In this document: in pieces, positions 42,868-52,035 of the stretch | How positions within the stretch are numbered: position 1 is the first letter of the stretch | Layout of the letters: each line of letters starts with the position of its first letter | Assembly: GCF_016598775.1 (NCBI RefSeq) | Contig: NZ_CP066802.1 | Coordinates: 434,001-498,000 of the forward strand | Length of the DNA: 64,000 nt | Direction: 5' to 3' | From: Actinomyces weissii | Lineage (GTDB): Bacteria; Actinomycetota; Actinomycetes; Actinomycetales; Actinomycetaceae | Made by a program: the position numbers and the translations under genes | The notes under the pieces: model-generated | The model's database searches: none | What the model was told of the DNA's origin: nothing | The model's input: only the letters and a program-made list of their open reading frames with translations

Positions 42868-44136
42868 TCAGCGGCTGAGCTGGTCGGCGGCGGCCTTGAC
42901 CTGGCTGTGCACCGGCACCAGCCGGGTCAGCTGGGTGACGTGGCGGGGCTCCAGCTCCGCGATGCTGGAGACGCCCAGCAGCTTCATGGTGCGCACCAGC
43001 TCCTCGCGCAGGATCGCGATCGCCCGGTCCACCCCCTGGCGTCCTCCGGCCATGAGCCCGTAGAGGTAGGCGCGCCCGACCAGGGAGAACTTGGCCCCCA
43101 GGGCGCAGGCGGCCACGACGTCGGCGCCGTTCATGATGCCGGTGTCGATCATGACGGTGGCGTCGCTGCCGACCTCCCGTACCAGCTCAGGCAGCAGGCG
43201 GAAGGGGATGGGGGCGCGGTCCAGCTGGCGGCCGCCGTGGTTGGACAGGAGGATGCCGTCCACGCCGTGGTCCAGGAGGCGCTTGGCGTCGGGGATGTTC
43301 TGCACGCCCTTGATGACGATCTTGCCGTCCCACATGCTGCGGATGACCTTCAGGTCCTCGTAGCTGATGGTGGGGTCCATGGCGGAGTCCAGCAGCTCGC
43401 CGACGGTACCGCCGGTGGAGCTCAGGGAGGCGAACTCCAGCTTGGGCGTGGTCAGGAAGTCGAACCACCACCAGGGGCGGGGGATCGCGTTCAGGACCGT
43501 CCCGGCGGTGATCTGCGGCGGGATCGAGAAGCCGTTGCGCTTGTCCCGCAGTCGGGCTCCGGCCACCGGCGTGTCCACCGTGAACATGAGGGTGTCGAAG
43601 CCAGCCGCCGCGGCGCGCTCCACCAGGCCGTAGGAGATCTCCCGCTGGCGCATGACGTAGAGCTGGAACCAGTTGCGTCCCTGGGGGTTGGCGGCCTTGA
43701 CGTCCTCGATCGAGGTGGTGCCCAGGGTGGAGAGGGTGAAGGGGATCCCGGCGGCCCCGGCGGCCCCGGCCCCGGCGACCTCGCCCTCTGTCTGCATGAG
43801 GCGGGTGAAGCCGGTCGGGGCGATGCCGAAGGGCATGGAGGAGGGGCCGCCCAGGATCTCGCAGGAGGTGTCCACGTCGACGGCGGGGCGCAGGATGTCG
43901 GGGTGGAGCTCTACGTCCCGGAAGGCCTGGCGGGCGCGGCGCAGTGAGAGCTCGCCCTCGGCGGCGCCGTCGGTGTAGTCGAAGGCGGCGGCGGGGGTGC
44001 GGCGCTTGGCCACCTTGCGCAGGTCCCAGATCGTCTGGCAGGCGGCAAGGCGACGGCGGCGCCCGTTCAGGTCCGGGGTCTTGAAGTGCAGCAGCTCAAA
44101 GATCTCGGCGGGGTTGGGGACCTGTCGTTTGACCAT
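42868..44136 (-). CDS. lldD: L-lactate dehydrogenase (FMN-dependent, quinone-linked)
   Basis: This alpha-hydroxy-acid oxidase family enzyme oxidises L-lactate to pyruvate. The 422-residue protein has the FMN-site blocks [17 protein letters not shown] and [11 protein letters not shown], the catalytic [12 protein letters not shown] (His as base), and [20 protein letters not shown]. The start is taken as ATG 44136 (MVKRQVPNP); the ribosome site is weak. An IdeR/DtxR-like iron box lies about 86 bp upstream. LldD is a flavoprotein alternative to the Fe-S LutABC system found 1.7 kb away. The family also includes glycolate and mandelate enzymes, but lactate fits best with the permease nearby. Confidence 0.9.
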   Translation of the reverse strand: MVKRQVPNPAEIFELLHFKTPDLNGRRRRLAACQTIWDLRKVAKRRTPAAAFDYTDGAAEGELSLRRARQAFRDVELHPDILRPAVDVDTSCEILGGPSSMPFGIAPTGFTRLMQTEGEVAGAGAAGAAGIPFTLSTLGTTSIEDVKAANPQGRNWFQLYVMRQREISYGLVERAAAAGFDTLMFTVDTPVAGARLRDKRNGFSIPPQITAGTVLNAIPRPWWWFDFLTTPKLEFASLSSTGGTVGELLDSAMDPTISYEDLKVIRSMWDGKIVIKGVQNIPDAKRLLDHGVDGILLSNHGGRQLDRAPIPFRLLPELVREVGSDATVMIDTGIMNGADVVAACALGAKFSLVGRAYLYGLMAGGRQGVDRAIAILREELVRTMKLLGVSSIAELEPRHVTQLTRLVPVHSQVKAAADQLSR

Positions 44137-44222
44137 GATGACCAACTTCGTTGTCGTGGGGTGGTGGGTTCTGTCTGGGTACAAGGGCCCAGTAGTGGCG
44201 AGGGTAGGGGAGGGCGGGCCGG

Positions 44223-44241
44223 TTAGGCAAGGTAAACCTAA
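44223..44241. promoter_or_regulatory. IdeR/DtxR-like iron box upstream of lldD
   Basis: TTAGGCAAGGTAAACCTAA matches the DtxR/IdeR consensus TTAGGTTAGSCTAACCTAA at 15 of 19 positions, with both TTAGG and CCTAA arms intact. It lies about 86 bp before the lldD start on the minus strand. This suggests iron-dependent control of lldD. No regulator gene is in the window. Confidence 0.65.
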
Positions 44242-44305
44242 GTTAATGACTGCTTGTCGTTACCGGGTGGGCTCGTGCGGGGTGGGGCCGGTTGGCTGTT
44301 GGGGT

Positions 44306-44429
44306 TTGTCACTGGTGGAGGCTTAGAGCTGTGCCAGCCGCTGGCTGTCTCTAGGCAAACCTTGTGGTTGCAGCGTTTGCTGTGCTGGTTGACCGCGTCC
44401 GGGCCCTTCTAGTCCTCCGCCAGTGACAG
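44306..44429. ncRNA. 124-nt structured element, copy D
   Basis: Terminal stem TTGTCACTGGTGGAGG with CCTCCGCCAGTGACAG, the AACCTT block and CTAGTCC are all present. The interior has GCCAG-CCG-CTGGC and CAGC-GTTT-GCTG hairpins. It is 171 bp before copy E and almost identical to it. Confidence 0.6.
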
Positions 44430-44476
44430 AAGTGCCGGTGCGCGGGGTGGGCAGGGGGCCGGTTGGCTGTTGGGGT

Positions 44477-44600
44477 TTGTCACTGGTGGAGGCTTAGAGC
44501 TGTGCCAGCCGCTGGCTGTCTCTAGGCAAACCTTGTGGTTGCAGCGTTTGCTGTGCTGGTTGACCGCCTCCGGGTCTTTCTAGTCCTCCGCCAGTGACAG
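44477..44600. ncRNA. 124-nt structured element, copy E
   Basis: This near-copy of D differs at a few positions near the 3' half (CCTCCGGGTCTTTCTAG against CGTCCGGGCCCTTCTAG). The pair D/E is a second independent tandem duplication, like A/B. Confidence 0.6.
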
Positions 44601-44710
44601 AAGTACCGGGGCGCGGGGGGCCGGACGCACTGGACGCGCAGGCACTCAGCGTCCCAGGGGCGCAGTGAATGAAGCGCGGCTTGCTCAGTCCCGCTGGTTG
44701 CCTGGGTGGC

Positions 44711-45376
44711 TCAGGCCCGCTGGCTGCCTGGGCTGGTCGAGGTCTCGGGGGAGCCAATGAGCTCAGCTATCAGCGCCGCGCACTCGTGGCGGCTCACGGG
44801 GCGGCAGCCCTGCTCCACCCACTTGGCGACGGCAGCCGGCTCGGCCTGGGCCAGGCGCAGCCCTCGGGTGAGCAGCACGTAAAGGGGCTTGCGCCGCTCG
44901 GCCAGGTCACGGCGCAGCCGGAACCACCAGGAGCACAGACGGGGGCGCCTGAGTACCAGGGCCTCAGCCAGGACCCCGGCCTGGCGGCACCGCTCTATCA
45001 GCTCTGCCGCGAAGACCCCTTCGGCCACGAAGGCCCGGGTGCTGCCGATGTCCAGGGTGGTGTGGTCGATGGTGGCGTTGTCGGGGATCGAGTAGACAGG
45101 CACCTGGGTCACCCCGGTGCGGCACAGGGACAGGATCGCTTCCAGGGCGCGTCCGCTGTCCCAGGCGAGCGGGTTGTCCCAGTCGATCTGGCTCATGGCC
45201 TGGGCCCGGTCCACGCCCTGCGCGCCTGAGAAGGTGCCGTCCAGCAGGGGCATGCCTGCCTCGTCGCCGTCGCGGTAGAAGTTGTCCAGGTTAAGGCGCT
45301 GTGCTCCCACGTGGCGTAGCAGGGAGGTCTTGCCGGAGCCGGAGGGGCCGGTCAGGAGGATCACGCGGGCGGTCAC
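44711..45376 (-). CDS. Uridine kinase-like P-loop protein
   Basis: This 221-residue P-loop kinase has Walker A GPSGSGKTS at residues 10-18 and LNLDNFYRDGDE, which matches the uridine kinase D-D-F-Y substrate motif with N in place of the first D. WDNPLAWD and VFAAELI follow the same family order. It probably phosphorylates a nucleoside or related alcohol. The exact substrate is not certain because actinobacterial members of this group vary. No operon partner is evident. Confidence 0.75.
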   Translation of the reverse strand: MTARVILLTGPSGSGKTSLLRHVGAQRLNLDNFYRDGDEAGMPLLDGTFSGAQGVDRAQAMSQIDWDNPLAWDSGRALEAILSLCRTGVTQVPVYSIPDNATIDHTTLDIGSTRAFVAEGVFAAELIERCRQAGVLAEALVLRRPRLCSWWFRLRRDLAERRKPLYVLLTRGLRLAQAEPAAVAKWVEQGCRPVSRHECAALIAELIGSPETSTSPGSQRA

Positions 45377-45807
45377 GGCCCCTAAGCCTAAGGCCAGTCA
45401 GCAGCGTCGTTGACCGCTGGAGACCACCGTCCCTCACGACGGCGTTGCCCGGCAGGGGACGCCGGACATGGTGCGGGGTGTGGGCGCAGGTTGTGTGCTG
45501 TGGGCATAGGTGCGGGTTTGGCGTGTGGGCGCAGGTTGTGTGCTGTGGGCGTGGGGTGGGGCGCGTCCGTGGGGGTGAATCCGCGTCGTCTGGGTGGAAC
45601 AGCGTCCGAAAGGTTGAACCCACGCCCAGCCGACGGCCCTTCCCGCCCCGCCAGCCCGGGGCCTGCCCGCACCCGTACTCGCAGCCCCTCCCATTCCGCG
45701 GCCCGCCCCGCCCTGCCGCGGCAGCCCCAAGAAAGCCCTCGCCCCGCCGACTTGTGCAGCCGACGGGGCAAGGGAGTCAAGCGTCCCAGGCTCTCCTGGG
45801 GCGGGTG
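45377..45807. other. Noncoding gap with 28-bp direct repeat
   Basis: A 28-bp block starting GTGTGGGCGCAGGTTG occurs at 45478-45505 and 45523-45550, 45 bp apart and identical. The rest of the gap between the kinase gene and lutC shows no gene. Confidence 0.6.
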
Positions 45808-46467
45808 TCAGTGCGCGATAACCACTCGCAGGTTGCGGGGGCCGTGCACGCCGTTGACCCGCACCAGCTCGATGTCGCTGGTGGCGGAGCCGCCTGCGAT
45901 CCAGGTGGTGGGGCGGGTGGGGTGCTGCCCCAGGACGTCCACCGCCTGCGGGACCGTCGGCATGATCGACTCACGCTCCAGCACCACCACGTGCGTGTCC
46001 GGCACCAGGGAGATCGCGCGGCGCCCCTGGTCCGGCTCGCCGTCCAGGCAGATGGTGCCGGACATGGAGATCCCCACGCGGGCACAGGTGACGACGGCGT
46101 CGATCTGGTCCAGCTCCAGGGTCGGGATGGGCGTCTCGCGGGAGTCCTCGTGGACGGTCCGCCCGCCGCGGCCCGCAGCCTTCTTGTAGGCCTCCGGCAG
46201 ACCGTCGGGGACCACCACGCTACGGGCCTGCGCCTCGTCCAGGAAGGTGGCGATCGCCTCAGCCACCTCCGCCTCCTCCGGGGCCAGGGACACCTGGGCG
46301 GAGTAGTCCTCCAGCTTCTCCACCATGTCGGCCACCACCGGCTCGGAGCCGGGGGCGTGCTCCCCGGTGCGGATGTAGTTGCGTGGCACCTCCAGCACGG
46401 GGCGGCCCTGCTGGGAGCGGGCGATGGCGTCGCGTGCGCGGGCGAGGATTGCGGTCTTGGCGTCCAT
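45808..46467 (-). CDS. lutC: Lactate utilization protein C
   Basis: This third gene of the lutABC operon encodes a 219-residue LUD-domain protein. Landmarks are AVVTCARVGISMSGTICLDG and the C-terminal TTWIAGGSATSDIELVRVNGVHGPRNLRVVIAH, typical of LutC. Together with LutA and LutB it oxidises L-lactate to pyruvate in the cytoplasm. It follows lutB after only 3 bp. Confidence 0.94.
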   Translation of the reverse strand: MDAKTAILARARDAIARSQQGRPVLEVPRNYIRTGEHAPGSEPVVADMVEKLEDYSAQVSLAPEEAEVAEAIATFLDEAQARSVVVPDGLPEAYKKAAGRGGRTVHEDSRETPIPTLELDQIDAVVTCARVGISMSGTICLDGEPDQGRRAISLVPDTHVVVLERESIMPTVPQAVDVLGQHPTRPTTWIAGGSATSDIELVRVNGVHGPRNLRVVIAH

Positions 46468-46470
46468 CTG

Positions 46471-48096
46471 TCAGGCCTCCGGCTGGTCGTTGGTGCGGGT
46501 GGTCATGCCGTCGTGACCGGCTAGCGGCACGCCCCGGGCGGGGGCGTCGGTGCGCGGGGCGCTGGCGTCCGAGTCCGGGTGGGTGCGGTGCCACCACTGG
46601 CGGAAGGTCTCCTTGGGGGTGACCGGCAGGTCGCGGGCGGAGGTCCAGCCGCTGATGACGGGGGCGGGGATGTGCCCGATAGAGCCCTTCTTCCCGCCCA
46701 GCAGCCGGGTGGTCTTAGCGCCCTGCGCCAGGGCGCCCCAGATCGTCTTGTTGGACATGGCGGGGGCGGCGGCGTTCATGGCCAGGTCCCACACGTCCGG
46801 CAGCAGCTTGCGCTTGACGTCCACGCTGCGGGCGCGCAGGTGGATCAGGATCGTGGGGATGTCGATCTTGACCGGGCAGACCTCGCCGCAGGCCCCGCAG
46901 AGCGAGGAGGCGAAGGGCAGGGTGTGCACCGGGTCGTCGTCGGCCAGCCCCTGGGTGAGCTGGGGGGTGAGGATCGCGCCGATCGGGCCAGGGTAGACCG
47001 AGCCGTAGGCGTGTCCGGAGGTGTGCTGGTACACCGGGCAGATGTTCATGCACGAGCCGCAGCGGATACAGGCCAGCGCGGAGCGGCCGATCGGGTCGGA
47101 CAGCACCTTGGTGCGGCCGTTGTCCATGAGGATCAGGTGGAACTCCTGGGGGCCGTCACCGGGGGTGACGCCGGTCCACATGGAGGTGTAGGGGTTCATC
47201 CGCTCGCCGGTGGCCGAGCGCGGCAGCAGCTGGGCGAAGATCTCCGCGTCCTGGTAGCGCGGCACCAGCTTCTCCACGCCCATCAGGGTGATGAGGGTGT
47301 CCGGCAGGGTCAGGCACATGCGGCCGTTGCCCTCGGACTCGAAGATGGACACGGTGCCGGTCTCGGCGATACCCATGTTGGTGCCGGAGATGGCCACGGG
47401 GGCGTGCAGGAACTTCTTGCGCAGGTGGGCGCGGGCGGCTCCCGCCAGCTCCTCCGGCTTGTCAGAGAGGTCCTGGGGGGCGTCCTCCATGCGGTCCAGG
47501 AAGATGCCACGCACCTCGGAGCGGTTGCGGTGGATCGCGGGCACCACGATGTGGGAGGGCATGTCGTCGGCCAGCTGGACGATCATCTCGGCCAGGTCGG
47601 TCTCGTGGACGTCGATGCCCTCGGCCTTGAGGTGCTCGTTCATGTTGATTTCTTGGGTGGCCATGGACTTGACCTTGACGACGTCGTCGCAGCCCTTGGC
47701 CCGCAGGATGTCGGTGATGATGGCGTTGGCCTCGGCGGCGTCCCGCGCCCAGTGCACGATCCCGCCGTGCTTGGTGACGTTGGCCTCGAACTGCTCCAGG
47801 AGCTCGGGCAGGCGGGAGGCCACCTCGAACTTGACGGCCTCACCGGCCTCGCGCAGCTGCTCCCAGTCAGGCATCTCGTCCACGCGCATCTGGCGCTTGC
47901 CGCGGATGGTGCGGGTGGCGTGGCCCAGGTTGCGGCGCATCTGGGTGTTGGCCAGGGTCTTGCGGGCCGCCTCGGGGAAGGTGGGGCCCCAGCGCAGGGC
48001 GTCCTCCGGGATGGAGACGGTGGTGCGCCAGCCGCCGGTGTGGGTCTCCTCCTGGGGGCTGACGGTCTGCGGCATGCCTAGGTACGTCTGCGTCAT
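46471..48096 (-). CDS. lutB: Lactate utilization iron-sulfur protein B
   Basis: This 541-residue protein has an N-terminal LUD domain (for example VVKVKSMATQEINMNEHL and THLxx-like HIVVPAIHRNRSEV) and two 4Fe-4S motifs, CIRCGSCMNICPVY and CGACGEVCPVKIDIP, followed by a C-terminal extension. It carries electrons from lactate oxidation. The stop of lutA overlaps its start (ATGA). It is longer than Bacillus LutB (about 475), mainly from an N-terminal leader and a Pro/Ala-rich tail. Confidence 0.95.
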   Translation of the reverse strand: MTQTYLGMPQTVSPQEETHTGGWRTTVSIPEDALRWGPTFPEAARKTLANTQMRRNLGHATRTIRGKRQMRVDEMPDWEQLREAGEAVKFEVASRLPELLEQFEANVTKHGGIVHWARDAAEANAIITDILRAKGCDDVVKVKSMATQEINMNEHLKAEGIDVHETDLAEMIVQLADDMPSHIVVPAIHRNRSEVRGIFLDRMEDAPQDLSDKPEELAGAARAHLRKKFLHAPVAISGTNMGIAETGTVSIFESEGNGRMCLTLPDTLITLMGVEKLVPRYQDAEIFAQLLPRSATGERMNPYTSMWTGVTPGDGPQEFHLILMDNGRTKVLSDPIGRSALACIRCGSCMNICPVYQHTSGHAYGSVYPGPIGAILTPQLTQGLADDDPVHTLPFASSLCGACGEVCPVKIDIPTILIHLRARSVDVKRKLLPDVWDLAMNAAAPAMSNKTIWGALAQGAKTTRLLGGKKGSIGHIPAPVISGWTSARDLPVTPKETFRQWWHRTHPDSDASAPRTDAPARGVPLAGHDGMTTRTNDQPEA

Positions 48097-48896
48097 CGTG
48101 AAACCACCTGTGCGCTAGCGGGGGCGAAGGAGATGTTGCCGGTGAAGGGGGCGTCCTTGGTGGAGGCCAGGATCTCGGCCAGGTGCATGACACGCACGCC
48201 TGACTTCAGGCGGGACAGTCCGCCACCGATGTGCATCAGGCAGGAGTAGTCGCCGGTGCACAGCACCTCGGCGCGAGTGGAGACGATGTTGGAGACCTTG
48301 TCGGCCAGCATGGCGGTGGAGACGTCGGAGTTCTTCACCGAGAAGGTGCCGCCGAAGCCGCAGCAGACCTTCTCCTCCGGCAGCTCGATCAGGGTCAGGC
48401 CCTCCACGGCCTTGAGCAGCCGGTAGGGGCGGTCCCCGACCTTGGCCACGCGCATGGAGTGGCAGGTGGGGTGGTAGGTGACGGTGTGCGGGAAGTAGGC
48501 GCCGACGTCCTCCAGGCCGAGCACGTCGGTGAGCAGCTCGGAGAGGTCGTAGGTGTGGGCGGCCACGCGGGCGGCCTGCTTGGCCAGCTCCTCGTCGCCG
48601 ACGTGGTTGGCCACCAGCTCCTGCTCGTGGCGGGCGGCGCCGGTGCAGGAGCCGGAGGGCACCACGATGGCGTCCCACTCGCCGTCCAGCACGGGGGAGA
48701 AGGTCTTTACGTGGTTGCGGGTGATGGCGGCCGCCTGCTTGAAGTAGCCGGTGTTGGCGTGCATCTGGCCGCAGCACACCTGCCCCTCGGGGAAGACGAC
48801 CTCGTGCCCGAGTCGCTCCAGGATGCTGACTGTTGCTTGCGCTGCCTGCGGGAACATGGTGTCTGCGAGGCAGGTCGCAAAGAGTGCGATTCGCAC
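48093..48896 (-). CDS. lutA: Lactate utilization protein A (CCG-domain Fe-S protein)
   Basis: This 267-residue protein has two CCG domains: VCCGQMHANTG and VTYHPTCHSMR with KVCCGFGGTFSVKNSD. These bind Fe-S clusters and are shared with GlpC and the heterodisulfide reductase group. The GTG at 48896 is chosen because GGAGG sits five bases before it; longer reading upstream is low-quality sequence. It leads the lutABC operon. No obvious regulator is adjacent. Confidence 0.94.
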   Translation of the reverse strand: MRIALFATCLADTMFPQAAQATVSILERLGHEVVFPEGQVCCGQMHANTGYFKQAAAITRNHVKTFSPVLDGEWDAIVVPSGSCTGAARHEQELVANHVGDEELAKQAARVAAHTYDLSELLTDVLGLEDVGAYFPHTVTYHPTCHSMRVAKVGDRPYRLLKAVEGLTLIELPEEKVCCGFGGTFSVKNSDVSTAMLADKVSNIVSTRAEVLCTGDYSCLMHIGGGLSRLKSGVRVMHLAEILASTKDAPFTGNISFAPASAQVVSR

Positions 48897-49207
48897 GGTT
48901 ACCTCCACGGCTTCGTTGACGAGACCGGGCCAGCATATGGACGCCGTGGGCTGCTTGGCCTCCGGGAACGGGGCGGGCTCCCGGCCGCTAGGACGAAAGG
49001 CCGTGACGGTGCGGAAAAGTCCGGTGGAACCGGAGGCGGGGTGGGGCTCTGGCGGCGCCCTGGAAGCCGTCTTTTGGGAGGTATTGCGCAAGCCCCGGCT
49101 TGGGTTTTGTCAGGAGGGCGACGGCGGGGTGCGGCGGGGCGCGGTGAGCCTCCCGCGCCGGGAGGTCAGGTGGGCTCCGGTGCCCGGGCGGGCGCCCGGG
49201 TGGGACC
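48897..49207. other. Promoter gap upstream of lutABC
   Basis: This 311-bp gap carries the lutABC promoter but no motif I can name. Its left end is close to the converging end of the beta-propeller fragment. No gene is supported. Confidence 0.35.
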
Positions 49208-49672
49208 TTAGGGGCGAGCCGCGAGCTGTTGCAGGTAGCTGGGGCGCAGGGCGACGGACTTTACGAGTAGCTGGTCGGTGAGCAGGCTGCCGTCCAGGTA
49301 GCTGGCGGCACCTGGCACGGTGATCAGGGGCTGGGGGCTGCCGGTGGCCAGGTCGTAGCGGGTCAGGGTCAGGGGCTTGGTGGTGTCCCGGGGCACGTAC
49401 AGGGCGTAGACGGCGGTGTCGGTGACCACGAACCTGGAGCTCCAGTCCCTGTCCGTCAGGGGGACCTGGAAGCGGTTCTGCAGGACGCCGGTGGTGACGT
49501 CCACGCTGAGCACGTCCCCGTTGCGGGTCACGCAGGTGTAGACCGGGCCTTCCAGGTGCCCGGTGTCGGAGAAGGCCTCATCTGAGATGAGCTGGACGGG
49601 GGCGCCGTCGGGGGTGGTGACGGGGACGGTGCTGCGCGCGCTGGTTACCCGCCAATTAAGCCACGCCGCCAC
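49208..49672 (-). pseudogene. Beta-propeller-like C-terminal fragment
   Basis: The 154-residue frame (start GTG 49672) contains repeated short strand patterns such as GPVYTCVTRNGDVLSVDVTTGVLQNRF and TDTAVYALYVP, then LTLTRYDLATGSPQPL. These look like blades of a PQQ/WD-type propeller or a lipoprotein sensor domain. No signal peptide, membrane anchor or ribosome site precedes it, and the upstream 280 bp does not continue the domain. I read it as the remnant of a longer gene between the lactate permease and lutABC. A short intact gene remains possible. Confidence 0.45.
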
Positions 49673-49960
49673 GCTCCAGGGGGGAGATTGCCAGGCGCGC
49701 CGTGGCTTGCTGCATGTGTGCCTGCGTGGACGGGGGTGCCGGGCCTTTCCGCAGGAGGTCGCCAGTTTGAGTCCTACTGTTTGCCTCCGCAGGTGGGGCT
49801 CCGGGGGCTAGGCGATACCGCAGTCCGCAGCCGCGCCAGCAGTGCCAGACGCGCCCGCGCCGCCCGCCGTCGGCACCAGAAAACGGCAGAGGACGGCAGC
49901 GGCGCCGACGAGCCCGTAGGCCCGACCGGCGCCGCTGCGTGCCTGGTGCCAGTGCAGGTG
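49673..49960. other. Noncoding gap upstream of the propeller fragment
   Basis: This 288-bp stretch has open frames but no recognisable gene. It may contain the degraded N-terminal part of the propeller gene, though I see no clear homology. Confidence 0.3.
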
Positions 49961-51655
49961 TCACACGGGCATGTAGCTGCCCAGCCAGCCCTGGGAGGCG
50001 ATGAACACCAGCGTGCACAGCACCAGCAGCAGGCCGATGGAGTAGGGGGCGGCCTTCTTGAGGATCTCCGCGTCCGTGCCGGGTGCGTTCACGGCGGTGG
50101 CCGCGATAGCCAGGTTCTGCGGGGAGACGATCTTGCCCAGGCCGCCACCGACGGTGTTGGCGGCCAGCAGGATCTGGGGGTCCAGGCCCGCCCCGGCGGC
50201 GGCGGTGGCCTGCAGGTTCGCGAACAGCGCGCCCGCCGAGGTGGCGGAGCCTGCCACAGCGGTCCCGATCCAGCCCAGGATCGGGGACAGGAAGCCGAAG
50301 GCCGCGCCGGTGGTAGCCAGGGCCGCGCCGATGGAGGTGGTCTGCCCGGAGAAGTTCATGACGTAGGCCAGGGCCATGACCATGGAGATGGTCAGGATCG
50401 CCAGGCGCAGGTTGTAGACCGTCTTGGGCAGGACGGCGAACATCTCGCCCACGCTGGTCTGGAAGCGCCCGCCCGAGGACCGCAGGCCGTAGACCACCGC
50501 CACGATCACGCCGGTCACGAAGATCCAGGTGCCCGGGTTGGACAGGATCTGCAGGTTGTAGACCGCGGAGCTGGCGGGCTCGCCCTGGGCGTTGAGTAGG
50601 GACCCGTACACGCCCGGCCACTGGATCTTGATGTCAGTGGCGGACAGGGCGGCGGCCAGGGGCTTGGACAGCTTGGTCACGGCGATGATGGTGACCACGA
50701 GCACGTAGGGCAGCAGGGCCAGGACCACGCGCTCACCGTTGGGCTTGTCCGCCGCCGCGACCTCGGTGCGGTACTCCTCGGGGGTGTGGGGGGTCCACAC
50801 CAGCAGGAACAGGTAGCAGGCGGCCAGCCCCAGCAGGGAGGCGACCACGGCGGTCAGCTCGTAGGAGACCGCGGGGGTGAAGAAGTGCCCGGCTGCGGTG
50901 GCGGCGCCGGAGACCAGCGCCAGGGGCCACAGCTGCTTGATGCCGCGGGTGCCGTCGAGGATGAACAGCAGGACCACGGGCACGAAGGAGGCGATGATCC
51001 AGGACAGGTGCCCCATGTTCTGGGCCACCAGGGTGGGCTCGACGCCGCCGAGCTTGCCCGCGGTCGTCGTCGGGATGGCCATGGCGCCGAAGCCCACGTT
51101 GATGGCGTTGCCGACGATGGTGGCGATCGCGGCCTTCAGGGGCGGCAGGCCCAGGGCCACGAGCATGGCGCCGGTGATGGCCACCGGCGCGCCGAAGCCC
51201 GCCAGGCCCTCCATCAGGCCGCAGAAGGAGAAGGCCACGATCAGTGCCTGGGCGCGCTGGTCGCCCTTGCCGATCGTGTTGAACACGGCCTTGAGGTCCT
51301 GGCTGCGCCCGGAGGTCTCCGTGAGGTTGTAGAGCCACACGGCGGCGATGATGATGTAGATGATCGGCACGAAGCCCAGGGCCAGGCCCTGGGTGCCGGA
51401 CATGATCGTCATACCCACCGGCATGCCGAAGGCGAGCACCGCGATCAGGACCGACAGGGCGAAGGAGATGATCGCGCACCAGTGGGTCTTGACCTTGAAC
51501 GCGCCCATGAGCACGAAGAACGCCACCAGGGGCAGCAGGCCCACGGCGGCGGTGGCGAAGACGTTGTCCCCCACCGCGGTGGTGGAGGGAGTGAAGGTGG
51601 CGTTCGGCAGAGCCAGGTACTGGCTCGGCAGGTCTGCAAAGGGTGCAAGAGTCAT
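49961..51655 (-). CDS. lldP: L-lactate permease
   Basis: This proton-coupled lactate importer has 564 residues and about 14 membrane helices. Family landmarks are GLAGFGAPVAITGAMLVALGLPP, VGNAINVGFGAMAIPTTT and GLGKIVSPQNLAIAATAV near the end. The start is ATG 51655 (MTLAPFADLPSQ), preceded by GGAG; anything further upstream is out of context. It lies 1.5 kb from lutABC on the same strand and feeds both the Lut and LldD routes. Confidence 0.95.
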   Translation of the reverse strand: MTLAPFADLPSQYLALPNATFTPSTTAVGDNVFATAAVGLLPLVAFFVLMGAFKVKTHWCAIISFALSVLIAVLAFGMPVGMTIMSGTQGLALGFVPIIYIIIAAVWLYNLTETSGRSQDLKAVFNTIGKGDQRAQALIVAFSFCGLMEGLAGFGAPVAITGAMLVALGLPPLKAAIATIVGNAINVGFGAMAIPTTTAGKLGGVEPTLVAQNMGHLSWIIASFVPVVLLFILDGTRGIKQLWPLALVSGAATAAGHFFTPAVSYELTAVVASLLGLAACYLFLLVWTPHTPEEYRTEVAAADKPNGERVVLALLPYVLVVTIIAVTKLSKPLAAALSATDIKIQWPGVYGSLLNAQGEPASSAVYNLQILSNPGTWIFVTGVIVAVVYGLRSSGGRFQTSVGEMFAVLPKTVYNLRLAILTISMVMALAYVMNFSGQTTSIGAALATTGAAFGFLSPILGWIGTAVAGSATSAGALFANLQATAAAGAGLDPQILLAANTVGGGLGKIVSPQNLAIAATAVNAPGTDAEILKKAAPYSIGLLLVLCTLVFIASQGWLGSYMPV

Positions 51656-51770
51656 ATCTGCTCCGTGGCTAGGGGCTCGGTGGGGCGCCGTTGCGTCCGC
51701 CGGTTGCCCGCACATACTGGCACACACGTGACCGCTGTTACGAGACTGTCTGGGACCAAGGTCTAGGCAA

Positions 51771-51788
51771 TATACCCCCTGGGGTATA
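51771..51788. promoter_or_regulatory. CsoR/CstR-type operator
   Basis: TATACCCCCTGGGGTATA is a palindrome with 8-bp arms, the known operator form for the CsoR/RcnR/CstR group. It lies 57 bp before the first gene of the operon that ends with the CstR-like repressor gene, so autoregulation by that repressor is likely. Confidence 0.85.
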
Positions 51789-51844
51789 CATTGGGTGCTG
51801 AGAGGCCCCGATGACGCCCGTCTAACAAGGAAGTGGAGAGCCCC

Positions 51845-52033
51845 ATGTGCCGACCTGTGACCTGCAAGAAGTGCTCCAAGACCACCTGGGCTGGCTGCGG
51901 CCAGCACGTCGCCAGCGTCAAGGCCCAGGTCCCCCCGGGCCAGTGGTGCACCTGCGACCGCAACGCCCCCAAGGACGGCGGGGCCACCACCTCCCGCGGC
52001 GGCTTCCTGTCCCGTCTGCTCGGGGGGCGCTGA
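51845..52033 (+). CDS. Small cysteine-rich protein of the CstR operon
   Basis: This 62-residue protein begins MCRPVTCKKCSKTTWAGCGQ and ends in a basic tail. Four Cys lie in the first 18 residues, with a Cys pair further on (WCTC). The pattern CxxC-x-n-WAGCGQHV recurs in actinobacterial short proteins near persulfide or copper genes, but no function is known to me. A metal or persulfide carrier role is plausible. ATG 51845 follows GGAAGTGGAG; a GTG 12 bp upstream is possible. Confidence 0.75.
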   Translation: MCRPVTCKKCSKTTWAGCGQHVASVKAQVPPGQWCTCDRNAPKDGGATTSRGGFLSRLLGGR

Positions 52034-52035
52034 GC

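Noticed and set aside
46579-48081. Long plus-strand frame opposite lutB
   Set aside because: Antisense shadow with Gly/His/Val-rich composition; the Fe-S motifs are on the minus strand.
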